This document shows, in pieces, positions 34,943 to 43,851 of a stretch of DNA of 64,000 bases; position 1 is the first letter of the stretch, and every line of letters begins with the position of its first letter. The stretch is taken from assembly GCA_900316685.1 (NCBI GenBank), contig ONDS01000009.1, forward strand, positions 62,001 through 126,000, read 5' to 3'. This DNA is from an uncultured Prevotellaceae bacterium (GTDB lineage Bacteria > Bacteroidota > Bacteroidia > Bacteroidales > Bacteroidaceae). Below the pieces are notes generated by a model, which saw only the letters and a list, made by a program, of their open reading frames with translations, had not been told where the DNA came from and did not search any database. The translations under genes and the position numbers were made by a program.

Positions 34943-34957
34943 CTTTTCCTTTTCATC

Positions 34958-35419
34958 ATGAAATGTCCCCGCTGTCATAAGACCGTGAAGAAAGGCTCCG
35001 AGTATTGCGAATCGTGCGGAGCCCCACTCACCGATGTTCACTATTGTGAACGTTGCGGCACCATCCGTCAGCGCGGCATCACGAAATGTCCCGTCTGCGG
35101 CACCCCCTATCCGAAAAATGCCGCCAATGGTTTTTCTTCGAACGACGCTTATGGCATGAAGAAAGGACCGGCTTCGCTTTGGAAGCCGGGCATCATCATC
35201 TTGCTCCTTTTCGTACTCGTGGGCACCTTCGCCTTCATGAAACGGGCCAACAACCAGAAATACGCGCGCGCTTTGGACCGCGAGTATGCTGCTTGGACCC
35301 AGGCACAAGCTGAAGCCGCCCAGACCAAGTCCAAGCAGAAAAAGAGTACGAAGAAATCATCGAAATCCAGCAAATCCTCGAAGTCTGGCAAATCGCAACA
35401 GGGCAAGAGCAAGAAGTAG
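34958..35419 (+). CDS. Double zinc-ribbon protein with one membrane helix and Lys/Ser tail
   Basis: 153 aa from the ATG at 34958, chosen because the preceding hairpin occupies the alternative start. Four CxxC knuckles (CPRC, CESC, CERC, CPVC; residues about 3-45) form two zinc ribbons. A transmembrane helix follows at about 70-88 ('PGIIILLLFVLVGTFAFM'). The last 35 residues are nearly all Lys, Ser, Gln and Gly. It has the layout of zinc-ribbon anchor proteins of unknown function. Its 3' end is 4 bp from the convergent DUF3857 gene. Confidence 0.65.
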   Translation: MKCPRCHKTVKKGSEYCESCGAPLTDVHYCERCGTIRQRGITKCPVCGTPYPKNAANGFSSNDAYGMKKGPASLWKPGIIILLLFVLVGTFAFMKRANNQKYARALDREYAAWTQAQAEAAQTKSKQKKSTKKSSKSSKSSKSGKSQQGKSKK

Positions 35420-35423
35420 CAGG

Positions 35424-37283
35424 CTAATTAGCTTTTTTCAACACCATTCTTTGGGCATAGCCTAACATGGCCGAACGCAGAAAAGCCCTAAACTCCGCAT
35501 TGTTCTCCGCAGGGTATGTGCCTTGGTGCAAAATCAGGATATGCCTGATCCTCACATGCCCATCTACCGTAGACAATTCAAACGAAGAAGAGCCATAGGG
35601 CGAATCCACTTTCATAGGGGTAGGAGCCGCCTCCACCTCATATCCTTCAGGCATATCTACGTCCAGTTCATAGTCGAAAGTGCATCCCTCTTCTACTACG
35701 AGATCCATTTTCCTTTTTCCTTCAGGCAAATCCATGGGAAAGGATGCCATGGGTTTTAAAGAGAAGAAAAGGCGTTGTCCTGTGGCCGATGCCAAATTGC
35801 TTGCATGTGCAGAGCAAGACACCTTCATTTCCAGGTGGTGAGAATTTCCACGATGACTCTCCACCGTTATCCCATCCAGAGAAGCTTGTCCCAACCCCAT
35901 CAAGTCTCGCACCGCATTTTTCCGTTGGCTCCCATCCATCAAGGTCAAAGCGAAGAAATCGCCATACTTGGCACCAGCCGCACCCATCGACCAATCCACA
36001 TCCGCCTTCCCATCTTCATGCAACCGAATCTTCATGGAGTTTTCCACCAAGTTATCATGTTCATTATAATCAGGAATCTCTACCAACATTCCACCCTGTT
36101 GAGTGATGGCCAACGCCTCATGCCCGGCAATACCACCATGCAGATATCCAGTAGGCAGGTGCTGATTGGTACATTCCAGCCATAACGTATCATTAGGCAG
36201 CACCGCCATGGCGATAGCATGATTGAACTGGTTGGCATTGGGATAATCGTGAAACAGTTTCTTGTTATCCGTTCCGATGATGACATAGTGAGCTGCAATA
36301 CCCACCTCTTTGAGCATGGCAACCATCAGATTCGACAATCCCTTGCAATCGCCGAAACCGTTTTTGTACACATCTTCCGCCTTAAAGGGCTGGTATCCCC
36401 CCACCCCCAACTGTATGCTCACATAACGAGTGTTCCTTTGCAACCAACGGTAGAGCACATCCACCCTCGACCAGTCTGATGCACAGGTGTCGACCAACAG
36501 ATGGAGTTGGTTTTTCAGGTTGTCGGGTAACACCTGCCGCCCTGCCAAAAGGTTGGCATGCCACCTCCCGAAATCCTCCCATGAATCCATCTTGCCTTTC
36601 CACTCTCCATAAGAAAAATCACAAGGAGCGAAGAACGCCACAGGCACCACATCGATGAAATCTGGGGAAAAAGGCTCATCGGCAAGGGCATCCACCTGTC
36701 CACACTCAAGGGAATAGGTCTTGCGTCCCTTGTCATCCATGGACTCCTTTACTTCATTTTCCATGTTTTCCACATGCCATCGGCACTTCATCGAAGGTGG
36801 CATGGCCAATGAATAAGAAGCATGTTGCACCGCCACACGAGATCTGGTGATGGGGCAAAAAACAGGATATGAAAGAATCCCATCCGTCTTCTTCACCCTA
36901 ACGGTCAACGTCAACATACAAGGATATGACGCCGGTGTCAAATCGAGGTAAAGCGTGGTGATGCCGTCAGACATCCCCTCCGACAACTGGGTGGATTTGA
37001 GATCGGATTTCTTGATTTTTCTCAAGACACGCCCATTGACGTCGCTCAAGACTCCATTGAACTCGGCCAATTTGGTATTCTTATCCAGACCTATGTTCCA
37101 TTTGCCCACCCATTGTGCTTTCGCATTCAGCAATTTATAGGAACGCGACTGTTCATATTCCATCATCCCATTCCCTTCCACTGTCACCATCGTATGCTCA
37201 TCAATCACCACTACATCCGCATCCTGTGCGGATGTAGTGATGGCATAGAGCAAAATGGCCAATAAAAACAACCGATGTACCAT
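35424..37283 (-). CDS. DUF3857/transglutaminase-like exported protein (paralogue 2)
   Basis: 619 aa with a signal peptide ('MVHRLFLLAILLYAITTSAQ'). The DUF3857 domain covers about 20-210, and the transglutaminase-like core about 260-360: 'NGFGDCKGLSNLMVAML' holds the catalytic Cys in GDCK, and 'NQFNHAIAMAVL' the His. A beta-rich C-terminal part follows. It starts 4 bp after the paralogue encoded upstream. Such proteins occur widely in Bacteroidota; the role, perhaps cross-linking or peptidase-like, is unknown. Confidence 0.83.
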   Translation of the reverse strand: MVHRLFLLAILLYAITTSAQDADVVVIDEHTMVTVEGNGMMEYEQSRSYKLLNAKAQWVGKWNIGLDKNTKLAEFNGVLSDVNGRVLRKIKKSDLKSTQLSEGMSDGITTLYLDLTPASYPCMLTLTVRVKKTDGILSYPVFCPITRSRVAVQHASYSLAMPPSMKCRWHVENMENEVKESMDDKGRKTYSLECGQVDALADEPFSPDFIDVVPVAFFAPCDFSYGEWKGKMDSWEDFGRWHANLLAGRQVLPDNLKNQLHLLVDTCASDWSRVDVLYRWLQRNTRYVSIQLGVGGYQPFKAEDVYKNGFGDCKGLSNLMVAMLKEVGIAAHYVIIGTDNKKLFHDYPNANQFNHAIAMAVLPNDTLWLECTNQHLPTGYLHGGIAGHEALAITQQGGMLVEIPDYNEHDNLVENSMKIRLHEDGKADVDWSMGAAGAKYGDFFALTLMDGSQRKNAVRDLMGLGQASLDGITVESHRGNSHHLEMKVSCSAHASNLASATGQRLFFSLKPMASFPMDLPEGKRKMDLVVEEGCTFDYELDVDMPEGYEVEAAPTPMKVDSPYGSSSFELSTVDGHVRIRHILILHQGTYPAENNAEFRAFLRSAMLGYAQRMVLKKAN

Positions 37284-37287
37284 CTTC

Positions 37288-39279
37288 CTAATTTTTCTTC
37301 AACACCACCATTTCAGAGAGTTTGCCCGCCAACGTTTCAAAGAAGGTTTTCACGCTTGGATATTCCGATTGCGAGAAAAATGGTTTATTGACAGCGAACA
37401 CCATCCTTACCGCCACCGTCCGTTCCGAAGGATTCAGCTTGACGGAATACGACAAGCCTTGGTCTTCCGTGGTTGCAGAAGAACTCTTGGGATATTCTTC
37501 CACCGTATATCCTTCCGGCAAGGTGATGAGCAAAGAAACGTTCACCTGTTGGTTATAAGGAAATTCCACTGGCAGATCCCTGCTATCCTTCTTGAAAGGA
37601 GCCTCCTTGACTGGTTTGAAAAAGAAGGGGCAAAAATAGATGTGATCATTGCTTGTCTCTCCAGTCCCCTCAAAATCTATGTTTTCCTCCAAGGAGGGAG
37701 AGAAGGCATCCCTTCCTTCAGACGAATAGTTCTTGATCTCCACACCGGCCATTTCGCCCAATTGCCGTACATAGTCAGCACTGTCCTCAGCCTCACGGAA
37801 GTCACGTTTTGCAGTGAGGGAAGCCACCCCCTCATATTTCAATTTCGCATTTCCTGAATAGGATCCGTTGGCCTCCATCTTCATGGACACCCTAATAGAG
37901 GTGGCAGCCCCAGGCAGGTGTTGGAGATTCACCCAAAAGCCCTCACCCTTGGGTTTGATGACTCTCGCCTGCTCCACCAGAAGGGATGCAGGAAGTACAT
38001 TCAGGTAACCATCTCCCGATGATGCGTCGATGAAACTCATGGTTGAATCATTTTCCATTACCCCCACCACAAAGGTGTTCAGGCTTTTGATGGTAGGATG
38101 AGACAACGGCAACCGACCCTTGCCCCTCAAGCTCATCACTACAGGATAGGCAGTCACCCCAGCATCTTGGAGCATATTGATCAAGATGAAATTAAAATCA
38201 GCATTGTTGGCCGAGCCTTCCTTGAGAACCTGCGATGCAGGTTTCCCCCAAAGAGCATATTTCCCGTTCCAAGATAGGCGTTCTTTGAGAAAGCAAAAAG
38301 CATCTATCACTTTTTCCCTGATTCCATCAATTTGGCCAATACCAGCCGCGGCCATTTCTTTTTTCAAAGGATTGCTTCTTTTGCAACAACCGCCGAACTC
38401 ACTGTCACCCACCAACTCATTGTCTATATCTTTCCATGATGACGTGTAATTCTTGTACACCTGACCTGGTATCTCCAATTTGCGGAATTCCGCCGCCACC
38501 TTGCAGCAATAGTCCTTGGGATGCCAAATGTACTTATCCCCCTTGAGGGCCGGTAATTGTCTGAAAACGAAGTCATATTTATCCGTTTGGCACACGAGAG
38601 GAGAAGAGCCGATGGTAAAAGTAGTTGATTCATGTCCGATTTTCTTCTCGGAACTGATAAATCCTGTTTCCTCCACATTGAACTTGAAGTATTCCGGGAT
38701 GGTCAGTTCATAAGAGGCATACATCACAGGAATGGGTTGTTGAGCATACCATGTATCAATAGAATAGAAGTAATCACTTTCCTTGGTATATTGGTATTCT
38801 ATGACAGTACCCACCTTCACCTGTGGCACTGTGAATTTAAGCAGTTTGGTGTTTTTGTCATATCGTTCGCGGAACACCATGTCGTTGTTCATCTTGGTCT
38901 TCACCACCGTTCCGTTCTCCATATTATATGAAGTAGCCTTAACACCCATCATGACCTCCTTGCGTAGTTTCGAGTCTTCCCGGTCTACGAAAGGAACAGC
39001 GACATCACCATATTCCGTGCCTTCAGTTTTCAGGATTTTCAGGCGTACCTTTACATCTGTAATGATTTTAAAATCATTACTTTTAACAATGTAGTAAGTT
39101 TGGGTAAGGGAGCACAAGACCACAGCTGTAGCATCAGGATCCTGATCGTAAGCAACCATGTTCAACTCGGCATCCGTGGGTTTGCCGAATTTCAGGTTCG
39201 GTTCAATAGACTGCGCCTTCATTTGCGAGGAAAAGGCATGTAAGCATGTCAGTAAAAAAAATAATCTTATCGTTTTCAT
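37288..39279 (-). CDS. DUF3857/transglutaminase-like exported protein (paralogue 1)
   Basis: 663 aa with a signal peptide ending near 'FSSQMKAQ'. DUF3857 lies at about 55-240 ('YIVKSNDFKIITDVKVRLKI'). The transglutaminase-like domain is altered: at the nucleophile position 'VLKEGSANNADFNFILINML' has Ser-Ala-Asn where paralogue 2 has Gly-Asp-Cys, so the catalytic Cys is missing. It may be an inactive partner of paralogue 2. It follows the HAD gene by 30 bp and precedes paralogue 2 by 4 bp. Confidence 0.82.
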   Translation of the reverse strand: MKTIRLFFLLTCLHAFSSQMKAQSIEPNLKFGKPTDAELNMVAYDQDPDATAVVLCSLTQTYYIVKSNDFKIITDVKVRLKILKTEGTEYGDVAVPFVDREDSKLRKEVMMGVKATSYNMENGTVVKTKMNNDMVFRERYDKNTKLLKFTVPQVKVGTVIEYQYTKESDYFYSIDTWYAQQPIPVMYASYELTIPEYFKFNVEETGFISSEKKIGHESTTFTIGSSPLVCQTDKYDFVFRQLPALKGDKYIWHPKDYCCKVAAEFRKLEIPGQVYKNYTSSWKDIDNELVGDSEFGGCCKRSNPLKKEMAAAGIGQIDGIREKVIDAFCFLKERLSWNGKYALWGKPASQVLKEGSANNADFNFILINMLQDAGVTAYPVVMSLRGKGRLPLSHPTIKSLNTFVVGVMENDSTMSFIDASSGDGYLNVLPASLLVEQARVIKPKGEGFWVNLQHLPGAATSIRVSMKMEANGSYSGNAKLKYEGVASLTAKRDFREAEDSADYVRQLGEMAGVEIKNYSSEGRDAFSPSLEENIDFEGTGETSNDHIYFCPFFFKPVKEAPFKKDSRDLPVEFPYNQQVNVSLLITLPEGYTVEEYPKSSSATTEDQGLSYSVKLNPSERTVAVRMVFAVNKPFFSQSEYPSVKTFFETLAGKLSEMVVLKKN

Positions 39280-39309
39280 CTTTGTAAATATTTGGTTTGC
39301 AATTTAAAT

Positions 39310-40032
39310 CTATTTTGGTCCTAATAGCGGAGCGAGTTGTGTGAAATGTTCGAGTTCCGCCAGACGCTCATGTCGGAAGGTAGGCGCGTGTTCCAGTTCC
39401 CACGTCACGTGGAAGGGGATGTGCACCGCGAGCCCCCCGATTTCCAAGACCGGCTGTATATCACTCTTGAACGAGTTGCCCACCATCAGCAGTTCCTGCG
39501 GTAGGCATCCACAGTCACGGCATAACTGACGGTATTCATCGGGGGTCTTGTCGCTCACGATCACCGTGCGCGAGAAGAAGTGTGCCAGTCCCGAGCGTTG
39601 CAGTTTGCTCTGTTGGTCGAGCAGTTCGCCCTTGGTGAAGAGCACCATGCGACCCTGCCACCTCTTTTCCAGATAATGCAACGTCTCCTCCACCCCGTCT
39701 AGGGGCGTGGCGGGCAGATGGAGCAGTTCCCGTCCGAGTTCGAGGATACGTCCCACATCGTAGGCGGGAACCCGTCCCTTCGACACCTTCACAGCATTCT
39801 CTACCAACGAGAGGGTGAATGCCTTGGTACCGAAGCCCAAGTCAGGCATGTTCTTCGTCTCTGTCTGGAAAAGAGCCGCCCTGACCGTGGCTGCATCGGC
39901 GAAGGGAGCCAGTATCTCGCAGCATCGGTCCGTGGCCTGTTCAAAATGCGACTGGCAGTCCCAAAGCGTATCGTCGGCATCGAAGGCGATCACCTTCACC
40001 TCGGAGAGGTCCATCATGGTCATCCCGCTCAT
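39310..40032 (-). CDS. HAD-superfamily hydrolase
   Basis: 240 aa. The motifs are 'VIAFDADDTLWD' (catalytic DxD near 15-17), 'MVLFTKGE' (Thr, motif II), and Lys plus 'MVGNSFKSDIQP' (motif III/IV). The helical cap ('FEQATDRCCEILAPF') is of the C1 type, as in haloacid dehalogenase and 5'-nucleotidase (YjjG-like) enzymes. Its start overlaps the deoxynucleoside kinase stop by 4 bp, so nucleotidase activity opposing the kinases is plausible. Confidence 0.83.
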   Translation of the reverse strand: MSGMTMMDLSEVKVIAFDADDTLWDCQSHFEQATDRCCEILAPFADAATVRAALFQTETKNMPDLGFGTKAFTLSLVENAVKVSKGRVPAYDVGRILELGRELLHLPATPLDGVEETLHYLEKRWQGRMVLFTKGELLDQQSKLQRSGLAHFFSRTVIVSDKTPDEYRQLCRDCGCLPQELLMVGNSFKSDIQPVLEIGGLAVHIPFHVTWELEHAPTFRHERLAELEHFTQLAPLLGPK

Positions 40033-40661
40033 TTTTTCTGTTCCTCCATGGGAAAGAGTCCGTAGAGCCGCGAGTCAATCTGGTCGGTGATGGTCTGGAA
40101 GTCAGCTGGGTTGGCCTCGAACTTCACCTTGTCGCCATCCACGACGATGAGGTTGCCCTTGAATGTCTCTATCCATTCCTCATAGCGTTTGTTGAGCCCT
40201 TCGAGGTAGTCGATGCGTATGGACTGCTCATATTCCCTACCCCGTTTGGCTATCTGCGCCACCAAATTGGGCACCGAAGAGCGTATATAGATCATGAGGT
40301 CGGGCAGTTTGACGAGCGACATCATCAGGTCGAAGAGGTCGGTATAGTTGTCGAAATCGCGGTCGCTCATATACCCTCCGTCGTGCAGGTTGGGCGCAAA
40401 AATCTTGGCATCCTCGAAGATGGTGCGGTCCTGTATGATGTAGTCCTTCGACTTGGATATCTCCACCACCTCACGGAATCGTTTGTTGAGGAAATAGATC
40501 TGCAGGTTGAACGACCACCTCGACATATCAGCATAGAAATCCGAGAGATAGGGGTTGTTGTCTACGGGTTCGAATCGTGGTGTCCACCCATACCTATGGG
40601 CGAGCATCTTGGTGAGTGTGGTCTTGCCACTGCCAATGTTTCCGGCTATTGCTATATGCAT
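40029..40661 (-). CDS. Deoxynucleoside kinase (copy 2)
   Basis: 210 aa of the dNK/dCK/dGK family. The P-loop 'GNIGSGKTTLTKML' is at residues 7-20, the substrate-site 'QDRTIFEDAKIFA' near 77-89 carries the DR(S/T) motif, and the lid 'RGREYEQSIRIDYL' is near 137. It phosphorylates deoxypurines or deoxypyrimidines for salvage. It is a paralogue of the gene encoded upstream; tandem kinases of this kind act as heterodimeric dAK/dGK in some Firmicutes. It is translationally coupled to the HAD gene. Confidence 0.87.
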   Translation of the reverse strand: MHIAIAGNIGSGKTTLTKMLAHRYGWTPRFEPVDNNPYLSDFYADMSRWSFNLQIYFLNKRFREVVEISKSKDYIIQDRTIFEDAKIFAPNLHDGGYMSDRDFDNYTDLFDLMMSLVKLPDLMIYIRSSVPNLVAQIAKRGREYEQSIRIDYLEGLNKRYEEWIETFKGNLIVVDGDKVKFEANPADFQTITDQIDSRLYGLFPMEEQKK

Positions 40662-40716
40662 AGATTGTAATTAAGAGTTAAGAGTTATGAGTTAAGAAAG
40701 ATGCCCTACGCTCTTA

Positions 40717-41337
40717 TCACCCGCTGAACAGTCCGAAGAGGTGGGCATCGATGCGGTCGGTGATAGACCTGAAATCGGCGGGATGGTGTTCGAAGTCGAT
40801 TTGGTCGACCTCGATAGTGAGCACCTGTCCTTTGTATTTCTGGGTGATGAACTCCTCATAACGGCTGTTCAGGTTGGAGAGGTATTCCAGCTGTATGGAC
40901 TGTTCGTAGTCGCGCCCCCGTTTCTGGATGTTCTGCACGAGGTGAGGCACTGTGGCGCGGAGGTAAATCATCAGTTGAGGGTAACGCACGATAGTCATCA
41001 TCGACTCAAATAGCTCCATGTATGTCTGGAAGTCGCGTTCCGACATATTGCCCATGGCATAGTTGTTCTCAGCGAACACATACACCCCCTCGAAGATGCT
41101 GCGGTCTTGTATGATGGTCTTGTCAGACTGTGCTATGCTAAGGAGATCGCGGAAGCGTTGTTTGAGAAAATACACTTCAAGGTTGAACGACCATCTGGGG
41201 ATGTCGTCGTAATAATCGTCGAGATAAGGATTGTAGTCCACGGCCTCGAACTGTGGTGTCCACCCATAATGCTTAGCCAGCATATTGGTGAGCGTGGTTT
41301 TGCCACTGCCTATGTTTCCCGCTATGGCTATGTGCAT
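40717..41337 (-). CDS. Deoxynucleoside kinase (copy 1)
   Basis: 206 aa from the ATG at 41335-41337 ('MHIAIAGNIGSGKTTL'), the position that aligns with the paralogue; a longer frame to 41382 adds an unrelated N-terminus. Walker A GNIGSGKTT, 'QDRSIFEGVYVFAEN' near 77 and the lid 'RGRDYEQSIQLEYL' are present. The DRSIFEGV and DRTIFEDA differences between the copies suggest different nucleoside preferences. The 55-bp gap to copy 2 contains an AGAGTTA repeat tract. Confidence 0.87.
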   Translation of the reverse strand: MHIAIAGNIGSGKTTLTNMLAKHYGWTPQFEAVDYNPYLDDYYDDIPRWSFNLEVYFLKQRFRDLLSIAQSDKTIIQDRSIFEGVYVFAENNYAMGNMSERDFQTYMELFESMMTIVRYPQLMIYLRATVPHLVQNIQKRGRDYEQSIQLEYLSNLNSRYEEFITQKYKGQVLTIEVDQIDFEHHPADFRSITDRIDAHLFGLFSG

Positions 41338-41397
41338 GTACTTAGTATTGATATGCAAATTTAGGGAAAAAAAACGAAACATCTCCGTTTTTTTCCT

Positions 41398-41405
41398 TAA
41401 ATTTG
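41398..41405 (+). promoter_or_regulatory. -7 element of the nitroreductase gene
   Basis: TAAATTTG matches TAnnTTTG, 26 bp before the ATG at 41431. Confidence 0.55.
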
Positions 41406-41430
41406 CAGGGTAATTGGAAAAAAGAGAGAA

Positions 41431-42027
41431 ATGAAAAGATTATTGTTTTGCGCCCTGCTGACCGCCACCCTGTTGGGTTGCGGCACGAAAGAGAGTAGCC
41501 AACCGTCTGACGACCAGGTGATGGAAAACATCCTGAGCCGCACAAGTATCCGCGTTTACACCGACCAACCGGTGGAGGATGCCAAGATCCAGAAGATGCT
41601 GCGTGCCGCCATGGCCGCCCCGACGGCAGTGAACAAGCAACCGTGGCACTTCATCGTCGTAACCAATAAGGATGTGCTGAAGAGCTTGTCGGAAACCAAT
41701 CCTCACGGAGGCATGATAGCCCAAGCCCCCTTGGCCATCGTCGTCTGCGGCGACATGAACAAGACCTTGGAAGGCAGCGGTCGTGAGTTCTGGATCCAGG
41801 ACTGTTCAGCCGCCACCGAGAACCTGCTCTTGGCCGCCCACAGCATGGGCTTGGGTGCCGTATGGACCGCCGTCTACCCCGATGCCGACCGTGTGGCAGG
41901 AGTGACCAAGGTGTTGGAGTTGCCCAGCACACTCATCCCCCTGAACACCATCGTGATAGGTTATCCGGGTGAGACGCCCCAGCCCAAGGATAAGTGGAAC
42001 GAGGCGAATATTACTTATAAGAAGTAG
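41431..42027 (+). CDS. Nitroreductase-family lipoprotein
   Basis: 198 aa. The N-terminus 'MKRLLFCALLTATLLGCGTK' carries a lipobox (LLGC), unusual for this mostly cytosolic FMN flavoprotein family, so it is predicted to be an exported lipoprotein. The fold's motifs follow: 'RTSIRVYTDQPV', 'AMAAPTAVNKQPWHFIVVTN', 'DCSAATENLLLAAHSMGLGA' and a C-terminal 'VIGYPGE'. The substrate is unknown; several Bacteroidota have such exported nitroreductase homologues. Confidence 0.85.
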   Translation: MKRLLFCALLTATLLGCGTKESSQPSDDQVMENILSRTSIRVYTDQPVEDAKIQKMLRAAMAAPTAVNKQPWHFIVVTNKDVLKSLSETNPHGGMIAQAPLAIVVCGDMNKTLEGSGREFWIQDCSAATENLLLAAHSMGLGAVWTAVYPDADRVAGVTKVLELPSTLIPLNTIVIGYPGETPQPKDKWNEANITYKK

Positions 42028-42171
42028 AAGTTAGAGGAAGTTTAGGAGAAATTAGAGGAAGTTAGGAGAAAATAGGAGAAGATAGAGGACAATAGCCCGA
42101 AAGCCATAAGACATCCAACAAGGTATTGTCCTTTATCTCCCTTTATCTCCCTATCACTTCCTTTATCTCCC
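42025..42171. repeat. Purine-rich then pyrimidine-rich intergenic repeat tract
   Basis: GAAGTTAGAGGAAGTTTAGGAGAA-like units (variants of 'TTAGGAGAAAT' and 'AGAGGAAG') follow the nitroreductase stop, and 'CTCCCTTTATCTCC'-like units approach the MaoC stop. The two halves are roughly inverted copies, so the RNA could fold and serve both convergent genes. Confidence 0.55.
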
Positions 42172-42636
42172 TTAAATAAAATAATAGAGGAAGGAGGCGA
42201 TGCCTTCGAGAGCCGGTTTGCGCTGGCCTTCTATCTCTATCTTGAAGGCTATCTCCGCCTTGCAGATGCCACGCAGGTTGGCGATGTTGTGCAGGGTGGT
42301 GACCAGGCGCACACGGCTGCCCGTGATGACGGGTTGGCCGAAGCGCATCTTGTCCATACCGTAATTAACCAGCATCTTGATATTGTTCACCTCGATGATC
42401 TGATCCCACATATAGGGCAGGAGCGACAGGGTGAGATAGCCATGGGCTATGGTGCTCTTATACTGACTTTCTTTCTGTGCCCGTTCCACATCCACGTGTA
42501 TCCATTGGTGGTCGAGCGTGGCATCGGCGAAGAGGTTGATCCTGTCCTGATCCACCTCCAACCATTCCGAGCATCCCAGCTCCTCGCCGAGATGCGAAGC
42601 AAATTCCTCGTAGGAATTGACGATAAGTTTCGACAT
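42172..42636 (-). CDS. MaoC-like (hot-dog) dehydratase
   Basis: 154 aa. The hot-dog/hydratase signature 'FADATLDHQWIHVDVERA' (near 31-48) has the D...H pair of (R)-specific enoyl-CoA hydratases, then 'IAHGYLTLSLLPYMW' and 'NYGMDKMRFGQPVITGSRVR'. Such enzymes hydrate enoyl-CoA; the exact acyl chain cannot be told. It lies 112 bp after the phosphate butyryltransferase gene in the same direction, which hints at short-chain acyl-CoA metabolism. Confidence 0.85.
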   Translation of the reverse strand: MSKLIVNSYEEFASHLGEELGCSEWLEVDQDRINLFADATLDHQWIHVDVERAQKESQYKSTIAHGYLTLSLLPYMWDQIIEVNNIKMLVNYGMDKMRFGQPVITGSRVRLVTTLHNIANLRGICKAEIAFKIEIEGQRKPALEGIASFLYYFI

Positions 42637-42637
42637 T

Positions 42638-42733
42638 TTAGTTAAGAGTTAAGAATTAAGAGTTAAGAAAAATACTCCTGCGGCGGACTTTTATCTTGCT
42701 GCCTTCTCCTTGCTCCCCCTCCTTGGGAGGGGG
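42638..42733. repeat. AGAGTTA tract and CCCCCTCC/GGAGGGGG palindrome
   Basis: An AGTTAAGAGTTAAGAATTAAG tract (42638-42670) is followed by CCCCCTCC (42715-42722), a 3-base loop and GGAGGGGG (42726-42733). Similar GC-rich palindromes occur at 60921-60937 and 60982-61004. Confidence 0.7.
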
Positions 42734-42748
42734 TTTGGGAGGAGGCTG

Positions 42749-43660
42749 TCACTCTCCGATGATGGCTGCTGCCGCGAGTGAATAGAATTTCGACTGAATG
42801 CTGTCGCCACGGGAGGCCAACACCACGGGTGCCTTTGCACCCTGCAACATTCCCGCCGTGCTTGCTCCGGCGAAGAGCGTGATGGTCTTATAGAACACAT
42901 TGCCCGCCTGTATGTCGGGGAAGATCAGCACATCAGCTTCACCATTGAGGGGGGAATGCAACCCCTTTTTCTCCAATGCATGACGGTCGAGCGACGTTTT
43001 CAGGTCGAGCGGGCCATCCACGACGCACGGGCCATAGACCCCTTTCTCTGCATCGGCAATGATATCCTTGTAGCCCACGGTGAAGGGGAAAGCCTTCTCG
43101 CTCACCTTCTCGGAGCAGTTGATGAGCGCCACTTTGGGTTCTTCAATGCCGAAGCTGCGGCAGATATGTGTGGTGTATTTCAGTTGTTCCACCCTCTGTT
43201 CCTGTGTGGGATAAGGGATGACTGCGGGATCGGTGAAGAAGAGCAGACGCGGATAGTTGGGCACCTCGGCCACGGTGACATGGGTGAGCACCCGTCCTTT
43301 GGGCAGGATGCCCCACTCCTTGTTGAGCACAGCACGAAGCAGGTTGTCGGTGTTGATAAGTCCTTTCATGAGCACGTCCGCCCCACCCTCTCTGACCAGT
43401 CTGACCGCCTTGCCCGCAGCATCGTCGGGATCGTCGGCGTCGATGAATGAGATATGCTCCTGATAGCGCATGATGTCGGCGTTGGCTTCCACCTCGTGTC
43501 TACACCCCACAAAGACGGCTTTGATGATGCCTGCCTCCAAGGCTTTGAGTACGGCTCCTTGTGTCGACTCGTCGGCGGCACATACCACAGCCACCCTTTT
43601 CCTTTGGCCCAAGTCGGCCAGATGGGCTATCAGTTCATTGAAATTCTGAATGGTTTTCAT
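42749..43660 (-). CDS. ptb: Phosphate butyryltransferase-like acyltransferase
   Basis: 303 aa of the phosphate acetyl/butyryltransferase fold, 'VLMKGLINTDNLLRAVLNKE' and 'DGPLDLKTSLDRHAL' being characteristic of Ptb over Pta. It interconverts butyryl-CoA and butyryl-phosphate; with butyrate kinase this gives ATP. No buk gene is next to it in the window, so either buk is elsewhere or the acyl group differs. The C-terminus 'SIQSKFYSLAAAAIIGE' is typical. Its promoter is TAACTTTG on the minus strand at 43776-43783. Confidence 0.88.
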   Translation of the reverse strand: MKTIQNFNELIAHLADLGQRKRVAVVCAADESTQGAVLKALEAGIIKAVFVGCRHEVEANADIMRYQEHISFIDADDPDDAAGKAVRLVREGGADVLMKGLINTDNLLRAVLNKEWGILPKGRVLTHVTVAEVPNYPRLLFFTDPAVIPYPTQEQRVEQLKYTTHICRSFGIEEPKVALINCSEKVSEKAFPFTVGYKDIIADAEKGVYGPCVVDGPLDLKTSLDRHALEKKGLHSPLNGEADVLIFPDIQAGNVFYKTITLFAGASTAGMLQGAKAPVVLASRGDSIQSKFYSLAAAAIIGE

Positions 43661-43775
43661 AGATCTTATTTGGTTTTACATTGTCAGTTGTTGATATATT
43701 GGGGTCCTTTCTCTGTTTTTACTTACGCTTTCGAATGATGTGTCATCATTATCGTTGCGTATCCATGTGAGATTG

Positions 43776-43783
43776 CAAAGTTA
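43776..43783 (-). promoter_or_regulatory. -7 element of ptb
   Basis: The minus strand reads TAACTTTG, leaving a leader of about 110 bases before the ATG at 43660. No riboswitch-like structure is apparent in that leader. Confidence 0.6.
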
Positions 43784-43851
43784 CATGATTTTTCGGAAAC
43801 GAAGGTTGTTTAGGAAGGAAAAAAGGAAAAAAGGTTGTCCGTGTGAGAGCA

